Origin: Clostridiales bacterium VE202-01
Lineage (GTDB): Bacteria > Bacillota_I > Bacilli_A > Erysipelotrichales > Coprobacillaceae
Length of the DNA: 46,810 bases
Reading direction: 5' to 3'
NCBI GenBank assembly: GCA_000508865.1
Contig: BAHP02000010.1
Span: 1-46,810, forward strand
Shown: piece by piece, positions 33,978 to 43,946 of the stretch
How positions within the stretch are numbered: position 1 is the stretch's first letter
Layout of the letters: every line of letters begins with the position of its first letter
Notes under the pieces: generated by a model
The model's input: only the letters and a program-made list of their open reading frames with translations
Told to the model about the DNA's origin: nothing
The model's database searches: none
Program-made: the position numbers and the translations under genes

Positions 33978-36900
33978 TTATAATATTCCTTCATTATAGT
34001 CCTCCGTCTTTTCTATAATTCTCTTTGCCAATTTTCTTACACTCGCATTTTCATACAAATCTTTTATCGTTATTACAATATTATATTTTTCATTTATCTT
34101 CCTTATTAGTTTCAATGCATTTAATGAATCTCCTCCAATAGAGAAAAATTCTTTATCAACACTTACGCGAATCCTCAGGATATTTTCATACTCGTCTAAA
34201 AGTCCCCTTTCCAAAGGAGTTGTTATTTCTGTTTTTTCCTTATTATTTTCTTCCTCGTATTGATACTCTTCTGCCAATTTTTTTCTATTTATCTTGCCAT
34301 TATCTGTAAGTGGAAACTCATTTATATTAAAAATCCGCTTTGGTATCTCATATTTAGGAATTGTCGATTCTAATTTTTTCTTAATTATTTTTTCATCGTA
34401 ATAAAGTTTTCCTTCTACTATTCCAATTATTACAATTCCATTGTTCCTTTTAATAGGAATTACCACAGACCTATTTTCTGGGAAAATATCGGATACAGCA
34501 GCTTCAATTTCGCCCAACTCTACCCTGTACCCATTGATTTTCACCTGATTATCCAGTCTTCCAAGGAATTCAATATTACCGTCATTCCAGTACCGTCCCA
34601 TATCCCCGGTACAATACAGTCGTTCTCCATTTCTATCTAAAACAACAAATTTTTCCTCTGTTTTTTCTTTATCGTTTAAATATCCCTGTGCAACACCGTC
34701 TCCGGCAATATAAAGCGTCCCTGGTACCCAGTCCGGACAATCTTCCATATTCTGATCCAGAATATAATACTTCTGGTTTGCAAGTGGTTTTCCATACGGA
34801 ATACTCTTCCAATCTTCCGGCACAACCTCTGGAATCTCGAAATGATTAGACCAGATACTGCCTTCTGTTGCTCCTCCAAGAGCAACAATCTCAACATTCT
34901 GGAACAGATTACGAATTCTCCCCGGAAGTGAAACAGGAACCCAGTCGCCACTCATCATTATCAACCGCAGCGATTGTGAAGTTACCTGCCTTTGATATTC
35001 CTCATATTCTGCCAGCATTTCTACAAAAGCTGGCACGCTGTTCCATACGGTAATATTCTCATGATTCAACCAGTGAATCCAATGCGCTGGATCTTTTCCA
35101 TATTCCGGATCCGGAAGAACCAATTTCCCACCTGCGCCTAAAACGCCAAAAACATCATAAACAGACAGGTCAAAATGAAGATTGGAGATTCCAAACGCCG
35201 TATCCTGTTCTGTAATCTGATAGCGTGCATTGATATCCAGTATTGTATTCACTGCATTATGGTGAGTAATCATTACTCCTTTCGGCATCCCGGTTGTTCC
35301 CGACGTATAGATTACATACGCAAGGTCTCCCGCCTTATTCTCCTGTGCTTTGTATTCAGAATCGGTTTTTAATCCAGACACAGAAATACAATCCCACTCG
35401 TGCAGCCATTCGGTATCCTGATCATACGCCTGATTCTGCACAAGAATGATTCTTGTTCCACTGTCACGGAGAATCTTTTCAACTCGTTCTCTCGGATTAT
35501 GGATATCTATCGGAAGATATGCGGCTCCGGCAAACAGGATTCCATAAACAGCAACTACCTGCTCCCACCCTTTTTCCATAAATACAGCTACCGTCTCTTC
35601 TTTTTTTATTCCCATGCTCTTCAACTGCCCGGAAATGTAAAACGCCTCTTCTTTTATCTCCCGATAAGTCATCCGCCTGCTGCACGTTACCAGCGCCTCC
35701 TTATCCGGAAATTTGTCTGCCGCCTCCAAGAATAATCCATCCAACGTTTTCTCTTCAAATTCAGCTGCCGTTTCATTCGCCTGACGCCGTTTTTCTGAAA
35801 TTTCCGCTGTTACCAGACTTGCCGTTTTTTCCTGCATGATCTCCGGATGAACTGCTAGCGTATGAAGCAGGCCGGTATATGCCCGGAACATCTCATCCAG
35901 CATTCCCGGATAAAATAATTCGTCCACGGAATCCCAAAACAGGCATAAACAGCCATCCATTTCAACCACCTGATGATCCAGCCACACCTGCGGCGTCTGT
36001 GAAATGTTATAGTTCAGTTTTCCAAGCCACTTTCCTTCATTCCACTGCTCCACGCCAAGGCCACTGGTAAACACTACCGGCATAATAGCGCCCCGCATAT
36101 TTCCAGTCTTTTTCTTTAATTCGCGCTCCAGTTCAACCGCGCCATAAGCTGTATGCTCCAGATCTTCTGTAAGCTGCTTCTGAATTGCCTTTGTCCTTTC
36201 CGCAAAATTATTCCCTGCATTCTTTATCTCCAGCAATGTCAGTGTTGTAAAATCTCCAACCAGATTGTTCACTTCCGGATGCAATTGTTTCCGGTCAAAC
36301 TGCGTCAGATTAAGTGTAAAATCCTTATTACTGCTCCACAAGCGGAGAGTCTCCGCATAAGCACTCATCAAAAGAACAGAAGGCGTTACCTCCAGTCTTC
36401 CCGCCGCGTCTTTTACAGACTGCCATTCTTTCTGTGACAGTTTTGCGCTCCGGCGACAGAAACGCTGCTCTGTAATCTGGCTTTCGTTCTTTGCAAGCGG
36501 CAGATCCGGTGCGTCCGCAAAAGTCTCCACCCGGTCTTCCCAATATTTTTTATCTTTCTCATAAGCAGAGGTAGACTTTATCTGCTCCAGTCCCAGCACG
36601 TAATCCCGGAAAGACAAAGTAATCGGCATTTCCGCTTTTCCATTTCGATATACTTCTGCCCACTCATTTAAGAGATGGAACATACTCCAGCCATCAAAGA
36701 TAATATTGTCAAAACTGATATGGATTCTATGCTTCTGGTCCTCTATTTTAGTGATTCGCACATCAAACAGAGGCCATTCATCTGTCTGAATTACCTGATG
36801 AGACATCTCTGCCCGTTTTTCATCCAATGCCTTTTCTTTTTCTGTCACTTCCAATTGTCGGATATCCGTCACGTCAATATGATACTGGGGAGTATTCTCC

Positions 36901-39900
36901 AGTATGCGCTGCATACCATCCGGCTGGATAATAACACGCATCATCCCATGCCTCTGTATCAACAGATTCCATGCCGTCTCTGCGCACTCAGTATCAAGGC
37001 CGTCTGCATCCAGTTCAAAATAACAGTGCGTTGCAACATTCCCCAATTCATACAATCCGCTTCTGCCAAGCCAGTAAGCATACTGCACATCGGTTAATGG
37101 GAACGGATGATATGCTTCCTCCAGATTCGGTTTGATCTGCAGTGTATCTTCTTCTTTCTGTTCGGACTGTTCAATAGCTTTTGCCAGAGATTTTACGGTC
37201 AGATTTTCAAAAATCGTGCTGATCGTTATTTTGCAGCCGAAGGTTTTCTGTACTTCCGAGATCAACCTTGTGGCAATCAGCGAGTCTCCCCCAAGGCTAA
37301 AATAATTATCTTCAATTCCGATATTTTCATATCCAAATAATTGTTTCCAGATATCTAAAAGCTTTTCTTCTGTTTCTGTCGTTGCCTTTGAAAATCGGAT
37401 AACCGCAGTTTCTTCTTTAAAATCTTCCCGCAATTGCTTCCTGTTAATCTTCCCATTGGACAATGTTGGGAGCTGCTCCATGAAATGATAATTCTGTGGA
37501 AGCATATACTCCGGCAGTTTTTCTGACAGATATTCCCTTAGTGCTCCATTATGATAGGACAGGACAGACGCCTGCTGTCTGCTGCAGCATATACATCTTC
37601 CATATCTCTCTGTCACAGCACAGTCTTCGCCCAATCCTGCCTCTGATAAACATTCTCTCCACAGCAGGCAATCCGGGGTAACCAGCCCTGCTTCTTTTCT
37701 CTTGTCCCGAATATCCGCAAAACCATTTTCCAAAAAAGCCGCTGTAAGTTCCTGAAGGTATGTCCTTACCACAAGGTCAGTCATCAGCAATATTCCGTTT
37801 GGCTTCAGTAATTCCGCTACTTTCTTTACCGCATCCGCAGCATCAATATTTCTATGTAAAGCATTTACCGATATCACAACGTCATAACTATGCAAGGACA
37901 TCTGCTGCTTATCCATGCCTTCTTCCAGATTCAGCATCTCAAACTCGACTCTCTCATATCCCGCAAGTTCTTTCTCTGCTTCCTGCAGAAAATATTTTGA
38001 AGAATCCGCATAAGTATAAGCCACGCTTACATCTTCCAGTGCATTCAAAAACTGTCTTGTAATTGCAGTGTCCCTTGTACCAATTTCTATAATCTGGAGT
38101 GGCTCTTTTCTGCGTTCTTCTGCCAGAAGCCTTAATCCCTGCACCAGTCTTTCCACTGTTTCCTCGCAGCCCGGAATCCTCCGAAGCAGCATATTCGGAG
38201 CCAAAGCCGGCTCTTTCTGGTAGAATACGTCCAGCGGAACTTCATTCCCAGTAACCATATGCTTCAGATGCGGCTTCAGTTTATTAAAATACGTTTCCGT
38301 ATCTCCAGCTTTTTCCGGTACAGCCACTTCCTTCCCGGTACGCGATAGTCTGCCGTCCTCTTCTCTCAGGATTCCTTCCTTCTTTAAAATTTCCAACCAT
38401 CTTGCCACAGTATTCTTCTGTGTTTCCGTAATGCTCCCTTTTTCAAAAATTTCCTTCTGCGAAAGAACTTCCTTCTCTGATACAAAAATGCCTAACTCTA
38501 TGAGTGTCTCCAGCATAAGCTGTACACATCTCTGGTCTGCATAGGCAAGGAAATTTTTGTATGCTGTCTTCCGTTCCTGCTGCATCTGCCAATTGCTGAC
38601 ATCATCCTTCAGTTCTTTCCAGCCCCCGCCAAAGATATCTGTGCCGTACAAATACGTTGTAACTTTAGAATCTTCCTGTATCGGCGCTCCGATATAAGCA
38701 GCCAGCGTTTTATTGCCATGACCATCACTAACTGTATCAACAACTGCATGAGCCACACCCGGAAACTCCTGAATCACATGTTCAATTTCTCCCAATTCAA
38801 TCCTGTGTCCGCGAATCTTTACCTGATGGTCTTTTCTTCCCAAAAATTCAATTGTCTCATCATCCCAGATTCTTCCGAGATCGCCGGTCCGATACCATCT
38901 TCCATACTGATCTGTGATAAATTTCTGCCCCGTAAGCGCAGAATCTCCCCTATATCCTTTTGCTACACCAAAACCGCCAATCCAGAGTTCGCCTTCTGCC
39001 CAGTAAGGGCAATCCCTTCCATACTCATCCACAACACGATATGCCTGATATCTGAGTGGCTTTCCATAAGGAATAGATTTCCAGTTTTTCGGCATCGGCA
39101 GGGTAACATTCTGATAATTGGACCAGATACTTGCCTCTGTAGCTCCTCCCATAGCGACAAACTGGCAATCCTCTGTCCATGCCGCAACCCTCTGCGGGAG
39201 ATCCATCCCAATCCAATCTCCGGAAAGCATAACCGCCCTGATCGGCAGTTTCTGTTTCATGGATTCCGCCCGTATCAAAAGCATATCCAGAAGCACCGGC
39301 ACTGAATTCCAAACGGTAATCTGATATTTCAACACTTGTTCCAGCCAGTAATCCGCATTCCTTCTCTCCTGCTCTGGAAGCAATACCAATGTTCCTCCTG
39401 CGCCTAAAATTCCAAAAACATCATATACCGACAGGTCAAAATCCATAGCTGATACAGCCAGCGCCCGATCTGCACTTGTCACATGGTACTTTTCATTAAT
39501 ATCCTGAACCGTATTCCATGCGCTTTCATGCGCAATCTCTACACCCTTCGGAACACCTGTAGAGCCTGACGTCATGATGATATAGGCGCTGTCCTTCGGC
39601 GACACCTCTGGCAGTCTCACATTTTCCTGTCCCTCTTCCATACCTTCCATCACAAGGATTTCCGTACCTTCCGGCCAGTCCAGTTTTTCGGATAATTCCC
39701 GATTCGTGACCACATAGCGGACTCCCGTCTTCTCATGGATTAACGCTCTCCGATCTTTAGGCTGGCTTAAGCTGACCGGAAGGTATGAATTTCCGGAAAG
39801 CAAAATTCCTAGTGCCGCCTCGATCTGTTCTATCCCGCGCGGCAGGGTAAGTGCAACCGGGACTCCCTTAATATCCTTTTCTGAAATCCCTGCCGCCACT

Positions 39901-41654
39901 GCTGTCGCCCGTGCTTTTAATTCCCCATAGGAAACCGATCTTCCGCTTCCCGCATCAATAAGCGCAATATCTTCCGGGCAAACTTCCGCATGGTTCATAA
40001 CAGCCCAATGCAGGCATTCCACACGCTCCGGCACTCCTGTACGCGCTGTATCTTCAATTTCTCTTTTTCTTTTTTCAGGAAGCACATCAAATCGCTGATT
40101 CCAGTCCTTCTTTCCCAATTCATGCAGAAGATTCTCAAAACACTCCAGCATATCCGGGATCATATTCTCCGGGAATAACTTATCCACGCTGTCCCATGTA
40201 AGCTGTACGCCATTTTCATCTTCATAACTCTGGAAGTCATTCCACACCTGCGGCGTTTGGGAAATCATATAGGAAAACTGCCCCAGTTCTTTCCGGAACG
40301 TATCATTTACCAACGGCGTTCCCAGATTGCAGGCAAAAACAACCGGCGCCACTGCCGATGCGTCTCCATACATCTGTGCAAGATCTCTCTGGACTTGCAC
40401 GCCGGAATATGCCGTATACTTCATATCCTCATGAAGCTGCTTCTGAATCCTGTCCAACAATTCCGCAAAAGTCGGATTTTCTTCGCAGTTAATCTCCAGC
40501 AATAACAGAGTAGTAAAATCTGCTATTACTTCCTCTAACCCCTGCTGCTCTGTTTTCCGGTTAAAAAACGGAATGTTAATAAGGAAACAATGATTCCTGC
40601 TCCATCGTTCCAGAACCACCGCATATACAGTAAGAAGAACCATTGCCGGAGTTGTCTGGTATTTTTTTGCCCGCATTTGCAAATGATCCCATTCTTCCTT
40701 TTCGATTCTCACAATCCTGCGGTTGAACACCGTTTTTTCCACTTCTTGCGGACGTTTTGCCAATGGAAGGTCAGGGCCTTTTGGCAAATGCTCTAAACGA
40801 TTCTTCCAGTATTTTTCTGCGTTTTTCCGTTCCTCCTCTTCTTCCTGTTTCTGCCGTTCCAGATAGGAAGCAAAATTCCACCCTTTTGATTCTTTCGGCA
40901 GGTTTTCCCCTCGGTAAGCAGATGCCAAATCCCTCAATAATATCTGCAGACTCTGTACATCAGCAACCAGAAGCGCCATGTCCACATGAAGGCGTGCCTT
41001 ATTTTCAGGAAAAAGCGTAAGCTCTATTCCTGCTACTTCGCCTTCCTCAATCTTTAACTTCCGATGGGATAAACGTTCTCTGACAGATACTGCCATTGCC
41101 TCTGCTTCCTCAGATGACATCCGGGAAAAATCATGAACCTTTATTTTTTCACAATACGGCTTATCCAGGATTTTCTGTGTTCCATCATCCAAAAAGCAGG
41201 CGCGCAGCATAGGATGATGATACTGCAGTACATTCCATGCTTTTTCCAGACGCTCCGGTTCTATGTTTTCCCCATCAAACTCCAAATATGCGTGACAGTC
41301 TATCCCTCCAAGATACTGTTCTTCATCCCTGCCAACCCAATATGCATACTGTACGTCTGTTAAAGGAAACGGCTGTTTCATATCCTTTTCCGGCGTTATC
41401 TTAGATTCTTGCGCCCGTTTTTTGCCCGCTTTTTTCTTCATGCTGCTCTGGATTAACGCCCACCAGCCTTCAAAGGTGGGATTTTCCATCAATGAACCGA
41501 AAGAAACCTTAACCCCCTGTTTTCTCCACTGGTTTACCAGACGCATGATCGTCAGGGATGAAAGCCCAAGCTCCAACAGATTTTCGGAATCTCCAAAATC
41601 TCTGGCTACCGGCAGTTTTTGTTTGATCTGTTCCTTTATCTCTATATATTCCAT
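33978..41654 (-). CDS. NRPS 1: ArCP-Cy-A(E/MT-like)-PCP-Cy-A-PCP, two cysteine modules
   Basis: A 2558-aa protein similar in plan to yersiniabactin HMWP2 with an extra A domain. ArCP 1-75 (Ser in LGLSSL) accepts the aryl group. Cy1 spans about 93-520; its motif reads DMALLVADVQS, with Ala where the first Asp of DxxxxDxxS is expected. A1 starts near 545 (MTSGSTGVPKG; code read as DLYNMSMIWK, cysteine) and carries an inserted methyltransferase-like domain with a degenerate SAM loop (IEIGTRDTA), as in the epimerase-type inserts of PchE and HMWP2. PCP1 is at about 1455 (SLGGDSL). Cy2 has an intact motif (DNIIFDGWS, about 1651). A2 starts near 1971 (code read as DLYNMSLIWK, cysteine). PCP2 is at about 2508. 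Base composition falls sharply after the A8 motif of A2 (below about 34500). AAGGAGA precedes the ATG. Confidence 0.9.
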   Translation of the reverse strand: MEYIEIKEQIKQKLPVARDFGDSENLLELGLSSLTIMRLVNQWRKQGVKVSFGSLMENPTFEGWWALIQSSMKKKAGKKRAQESKITPEKDMKQPFPLTDVQYAYWVGRDEEQYLGGIDCHAYLEFDGENIEPERLEKAWNVLQYHHPMLRACFLDDGTQKILDKPYCEKIKVHDFSRMSSEEAEAMAVSVRERLSHRKLKIEEGEVAGIELTLFPENKARLHVDMALLVADVQSLQILLRDLASAYRGENLPKESKGWNFASYLERQKQEEEEERKNAEKYWKNRLEHLPKGPDLPLAKRPQEVEKTVFNRRIVRIEKEEWDHLQMRAKKYQTTPAMVLLTVYAVVLERWSRNHCFLINIPFFNRKTEQQGLEEVIADFTTLLLLEINCEENPTFAELLDRIQKQLHEDMKYTAYSGVQVQRDLAQMYGDASAVAPVVFACNLGTPLVNDTFRKELGQFSYMISQTPQVWNDFQSYEDENGVQLTWDSVDKLFPENMIPDMLECFENLLHELGKKDWNQRFDVLPEKRKREIEDTARTGVPERVECLHWAVMNHAEVCPEDIALIDAGSGRSVSYGELKARATAVAAGISEKDIKGVPVALTLPRGIEQIEAALGILLSGNSYLPVSLSQPKDRRALIHEKTGVRYVVTNRELSEKLDWPEGTEILVMEGMEEGQENVRLPEVSPKDSAYIIMTSGSTGVPKGVEIAHESAWNTVQDINEKYHVTSADRALAVSAMDFDLSVYDVFGILGAGGTLVLLPEQERRNADYWLEQVLKYQITVWNSVPVLLDMLLIRAESMKQKLPIRAVMLSGDWIGMDLPQRVAAWTEDCQFVAMGGATEASIWSNYQNVTLPMPKNWKSIPYGKPLRYQAYRVVDEYGRDCPYWAEGELWIGGFGVAKGYRGDSALTGQKFITDQYGRWYRTGDLGRIWDDETIEFLGRKDHQVKIRGHRIELGEIEHVIQEFPGVAHAVVDTVSDGHGNKTLAAYIGAPIQEDSKVTTYLYGTDIFGGGWKELKDDVSNWQMQQERKTAYKNFLAYADQRCVQLMLETLIELGIFVSEKEVLSQKEIFEKGSITETQKNTVARWLEILKKEGILREEDGRLSRTGKEVAVPEKAGDTETYFNKLKPHLKHMVTGNEVPLDVFYQKEPALAPNMLLRRIPGCEETVERLVQGLRLLAEERRKEPLQIIEIGTRDTAITRQFLNALEDVSVAYTYADSSKYFLQEAEKELAGYERVEFEMLNLEEGMDKQQMSLHSYDVVISVNALHRNIDAADAVKKVAELLKPNGILLMTDLVVRTYLQELTAAFLENGFADIRDKRKEAGLVTPDCLLWRECLSEAGLGEDCAVTERYGRCICCSRQQASVLSYHNGALREYLSEKLPEYMLPQNYHFMEQLPTLSNGKINRKQLREDFKEETAVIRFSKATTETEEKLLDIWKQLFGYENIGIEDNYFSLGGDSLIATRLISEVQKTFGCKITISTIFENLTVKSLAKAIEQSEQKEEDTLQIKPNLEEAYHPFPLTDVQYAYWLGRSGLYELGNVATHCYFELDADGLDTECAETAWNLLIQRHGMMRVIIQPDGMQRILENTPQYHIDVTDIRQLEVTEKEKALDEKRAEMSHQVIQTDEWPLFDVRITKIEDQKHRIHISFDNIIFDGWSMFHLLNEWAEVYRNGKAEMPITLSFRDYVLGLEQIKSTSAYEKDKKYWEDRVETFADAPDLPLAKNESQITEQRFCRRSAKLSQKEWQSVKDAAGRLEVTPSVLLMSAYAETLRLWSSNKDFTLNLTQFDRKQLHPEVNNLVGDFTTLTLLEIKNAGNNFAERTKAIQKQLTEDLEHTAYGAVELERELKKKTGNMRGAIMPVVFTSGLGVEQWNEGKWLGKLNYNISQTPQVWLDHQVVEMDGCLCLFWDSVDELFYPGMLDEMFRAYTGLLHTLAVHPEIMQEKTASLVTAEISEKRRQANETAAEFEEKTLDGLFLEAADKFPDKEALVTCSRRMTYREIKEEAFYISGQLKSMGIKKEETVAVFMEKGWEQVVAVYGILFAGAAYLPIDIHNPRERVEKILRDSGTRIILVQNQAYDQDTEWLHEWDCISVSGLKTDSEYKAQENKAGDLAYVIYTSGTTGMPKGVMITHHNAVNTILDINARYQITEQDTAFGISNLHFDLSVYDVFGVLGAGGKLVLPDPEYGKDPAHWIHWLNHENITVWNSVPAFVEMLAEYEEYQRQVTSQSLRLIMMSGDWVPVSLPGRIRNLFQNVEIVALGGATEGSIWSNHFEIPEVVPEDWKSIPYGKPLANQKYYILDQNMEDCPDWVPGTLYIAGDGVAQGYLNDKEKTEEKFVVLDRNGERLYCTGDMGRYWNDGNIEFLGRLDNQVKINGYRVELGEIEAAVSDIFPENRSVVIPIKRNNGIVIIGIVEGKLYYDEKIIKKKLESTIPKYEIPKRIFNINEFPLTDNGKINRKKLAEEYQYEEENNKEKTEITTPLERGLLDEYENILRIRVSVDKEFFSIGGDSLNALKLIRKINEKYNIVITIKDLYENASVRKLAKRIIEKTEDYNEGIL

Positions 41655-41668
41655 GCTACTGTCTCCTT

Positions 41669-43258
41669 CTACTTTTCCTGAGCCATCCGTTCTAATGCTT
41701 TCTTATCTATTTTCCCTACGCTGGTCAGCGGCCATGTTTCAACCCGTTCTACCTGATCTGGCATTTTATACGCCGCAACGCCTATTTCCCGTAGAAACCT
41801 GTGGATTTCCTGTAAATCGATCCCGGCTTCATCATCGGTTACAAGGAATGCGCATATCCGATTTCCAAGGGTTTCATCCGGAACGCCGACAACGGCTGCC
41901 TCTTTGATCTCCAGATGCCTGCAAAGGTAAGCTTCAATCTCTGAAGGCATGATCTTTTCTCCGGCGCGGTTAATCTGCTCTTTGATCCTCCCACCCAAAC
42001 GCAGTCTTCCGTCTTTCGTCCACATAGCCTTATCGCCCGTCCGATAAAATCCGTCCGGCGTAAAGCTCTTTTTATTCGCTTCCTCCGCCATATAATAACC
42101 ATCAATCGTATACGGGCCTCTGGATAATAATTCCCCAAAAACTCCTTCCGGTACGGTCTTATCCTCTTCATCCACAATCTTCACTTCATCCGCAGGAGAC
42201 ACCGGAGTTCCCTGGCATCTTACGATCAGGGAATCTTCATCTTCCGGACTGGTAAAGGACAGCAGCCCCTCCGCCGTACCAAATACCTGCATCAGTTTGC
42301 AAGGCCATTCTTCAATGATCTTATCTGCAAGGGAATCTTCCAGCATTGCGCCGCCCACCTGCAAAATTCGCAGGCTGGATATGTCATAATCTTCATCCCA
42401 TTCCAACATTTCCATGCACACAGTAACCATAGCAGGAACCAATGCGGTAATCGTAACGCCTTCCTCTGTAATTGCGTCAAGAATATCGTCCGGGCTGGTC
42501 GCAGACGCAAGCACAACTTTTCCTCCCACATCCAGCGTACCTAAAAGCCCCGGGCAGCATAACGGAAAATTATGGGCTACCGGAAGAGACGTCAGATAAA
42601 CGTCGCTGCTATCCAGGCGGCATCTTTTCGCGGACATACGGGCATTATACATATAATCCGTATGGGTGCGCGGAATCAGTTTCGGAACCCCTGTCGTCCC
42701 GCCGGACAGCAAAAGAACCGCCGTTTCATACCCATCCACAGCCGGAAATGCTCTATTTTCTCCACACGTTTCCGCAATCATTCCACTGATATCCCCGGAT
42801 TCGCTATCTACAAATATATGCCGGATATATGAATATTTCTTTTTCATCGCATTTGCCATCGGCACATATGAAAATCCCAAATATTTCTCCGCCACAATAT
42901 AAGCGGCCGGCTTTGCCAGTTCAATAATTCCTTCCAGTTCCGCCTCCCTGTGGGCCGGCAGCATCAAGATCGGCACCGCCCCGATCTTGGAAAGCGCAAA
43001 AAACACGACCACAAAAGAAATCCTGTTCGGAAGCTGTACAAGCACTTTGTCTCCCTTTAAAATCCCTTTACGCAGAAAAGCTGCCGCAAGACAATCTGCT
43101 TTTTGCTTTAATTCCATATAACTGATCTCGTCTTCGCTGTCCGTGACCGCAGTTCTTTCTCCATATTTTTCCGCCCACTTATCAAGCTGTTCTCCAAAAC
43201 TACATCTCTCCCAACCTTCCAGATACTCATATTTGCTCATATCTTTCTTATAACCCAT
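41669..43258 (-). CDS. Salicyl-AMP ligase (aryl acid activating enzyme)
   Basis: About 529 aa, of the EntE/DhbE/YbtE family. The start at 43258 has GGAG 9 bases upstream and overlaps the phosphopantetheinyl transferase gene; the longer upstream frame lies inside that gene. The AMP motif is LLLSGGTTGVPKLIPRTH, with YRTGDKAMW and the C-terminal Lys in SVGKIDKKAL. In LPVAHNFPLCCPG the residue matching DhbE Ser240 is Cys, and in VFGTAEGLL the residue matching Val337 is Leu. By the published comparison of these enzymes that pair marks salicylate over 2,3-dihydroxybenzoate. It should load salicylate onto the ArCP of NRPS 1. No salicylate synthase gene is in the window. Confidence 0.88.
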   Translation of the reverse strand: MGYKKDMSKYEYLEGWERCSFGEQLDKWAEKYGERTAVTDSEDEISYMELKQKADCLAAAFLRKGILKGDKVLVQLPNRISFVVVFFALSKIGAVPILMLPAHREAELEGIIELAKPAAYIVAEKYLGFSYVPMANAMKKKYSYIRHIFVDSESGDISGMIAETCGENRAFPAVDGYETAVLLLSGGTTGVPKLIPRTHTDYMYNARMSAKRCRLDSSDVYLTSLPVAHNFPLCCPGLLGTLDVGGKVVLASATSPDDILDAITEEGVTITALVPAMVTVCMEMLEWDEDYDISSLRILQVGGAMLEDSLADKIIEEWPCKLMQVFGTAEGLLSFTSPEDEDSLIVRCQGTPVSPADEVKIVDEEDKTVPEGVFGELLSRGPYTIDGYYMAEEANKKSFTPDGFYRTGDKAMWTKDGRLRLGGRIKEQINRAGEKIMPSEIEAYLCRHLEIKEAAVVGVPDETLGNRICAFLVTDDEAGIDLQEIHRFLREIGVAAYKMPDQVERVETWPLTSVGKIDKKALERMAQEK

Positions 43259-43946
43259 TTGATTCATCTCCTTTCTTATGCACCGCCACATACGCAGCAT
43301 ATCCTTTGATCCTGACCGGATACAGGAACCAGCCCTGATCATTCCTGCCTTTTTCTATAATTTCCCCGTTTCTGACAGAGAAGAAATCCATTCCTCTTCC
43401 TAATCCAATACCGAGCGCTTTTACATACGCTTCTTTGGCCGCCCAGTACTGGAAAAACAAAGTCGATCCTTCCTTTATTACATCTTCCGCTTCTTCTTCC
43501 GTATAAAAATTCCCGGCTATCTCCCAGTAATCCGGACATCCCGCCATTTCCTGCACATCCACTCCGATGTCCATTCCAACAGCGAATCCCGCCAGTATGA
43601 ATTCTCCCGAATGCGAAATATTAAAATCTACGGTCTGCTTTCCTGCAATCTTTTTATGATAAGGCTTGCCCCGTTCACTGACAGAAAAATCAATCGTTTC
43701 CACATCTAAATATCTTTTCAAGAGAAGCCGCACGACAACCTTCCCGGCTATATAACGCATCCTGTCTTCCGAAAAGCGGAATCTTCCGACCTGCTCCGAT
43801 TCCTGCTCACTCAGGATATATTCATGGTTCACCCAGAAATCTGTCATTTCCGGCCAGCAGATGCACCATATATGTATCTCATTTTCACGGATACAAAGTT
43901 TGCCTGCCGCCAGAAATTCCTTCGCTCCATACCGTTTAATCTCCAT
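43248..43946 (-). CDS. 4'-phosphopantetheinyl transferase, Sfp type
   Basis: A 232-aa protein with the Sfp-family motifs. They are FNISHSGEFILAGFAV in the centre, IGVDVQEM (Asp residues that bind Mg-CoA) and FFQYWAAKEAYVKALGIGLGRGMDFF (the WxxKEA helix). It converts the apo carrier domains of both NRPSs and the PCP-R protein to the holo form. Its ATG overlaps the thioesterase gene by 11 bases, and its 3' end overlaps the ligase gene by 11 bases, so the three genes are translated as a coupled set. Having a dedicated transferase in the cluster supports mobility of the locus as a unit. Confidence 0.9.
   Translation of the reverse strand: MEIKRYGAKEFLAAGKLCIRENEIHIWCICWPEMTDFWVNHEYILSEQESEQVGRFRFSEDRMRYIAGKVVVRLLLKRYLDVETIDFSVSERGKPYHKKIAGKQTVDFNISHSGEFILAGFAVGMDIGVDVQEMAGCPDYWEIAGNFYTEEEAEDVIKEGSTLFFQYWAAKEAYVKALGIGLGRGMDFFSVRNGEIIEKGRNDQGWFLYPVRIKGYAAYVAVHKKGDESNGL

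Noticed and set aside
41669..43258. 2,3-dihydroxybenzoate as the aryl starter
   Set aside because: The positions matching DhbE Ser240 and Val337 are Cys and Leu, the salicylate pattern, and no EntA/B/C-like genes are nearby.
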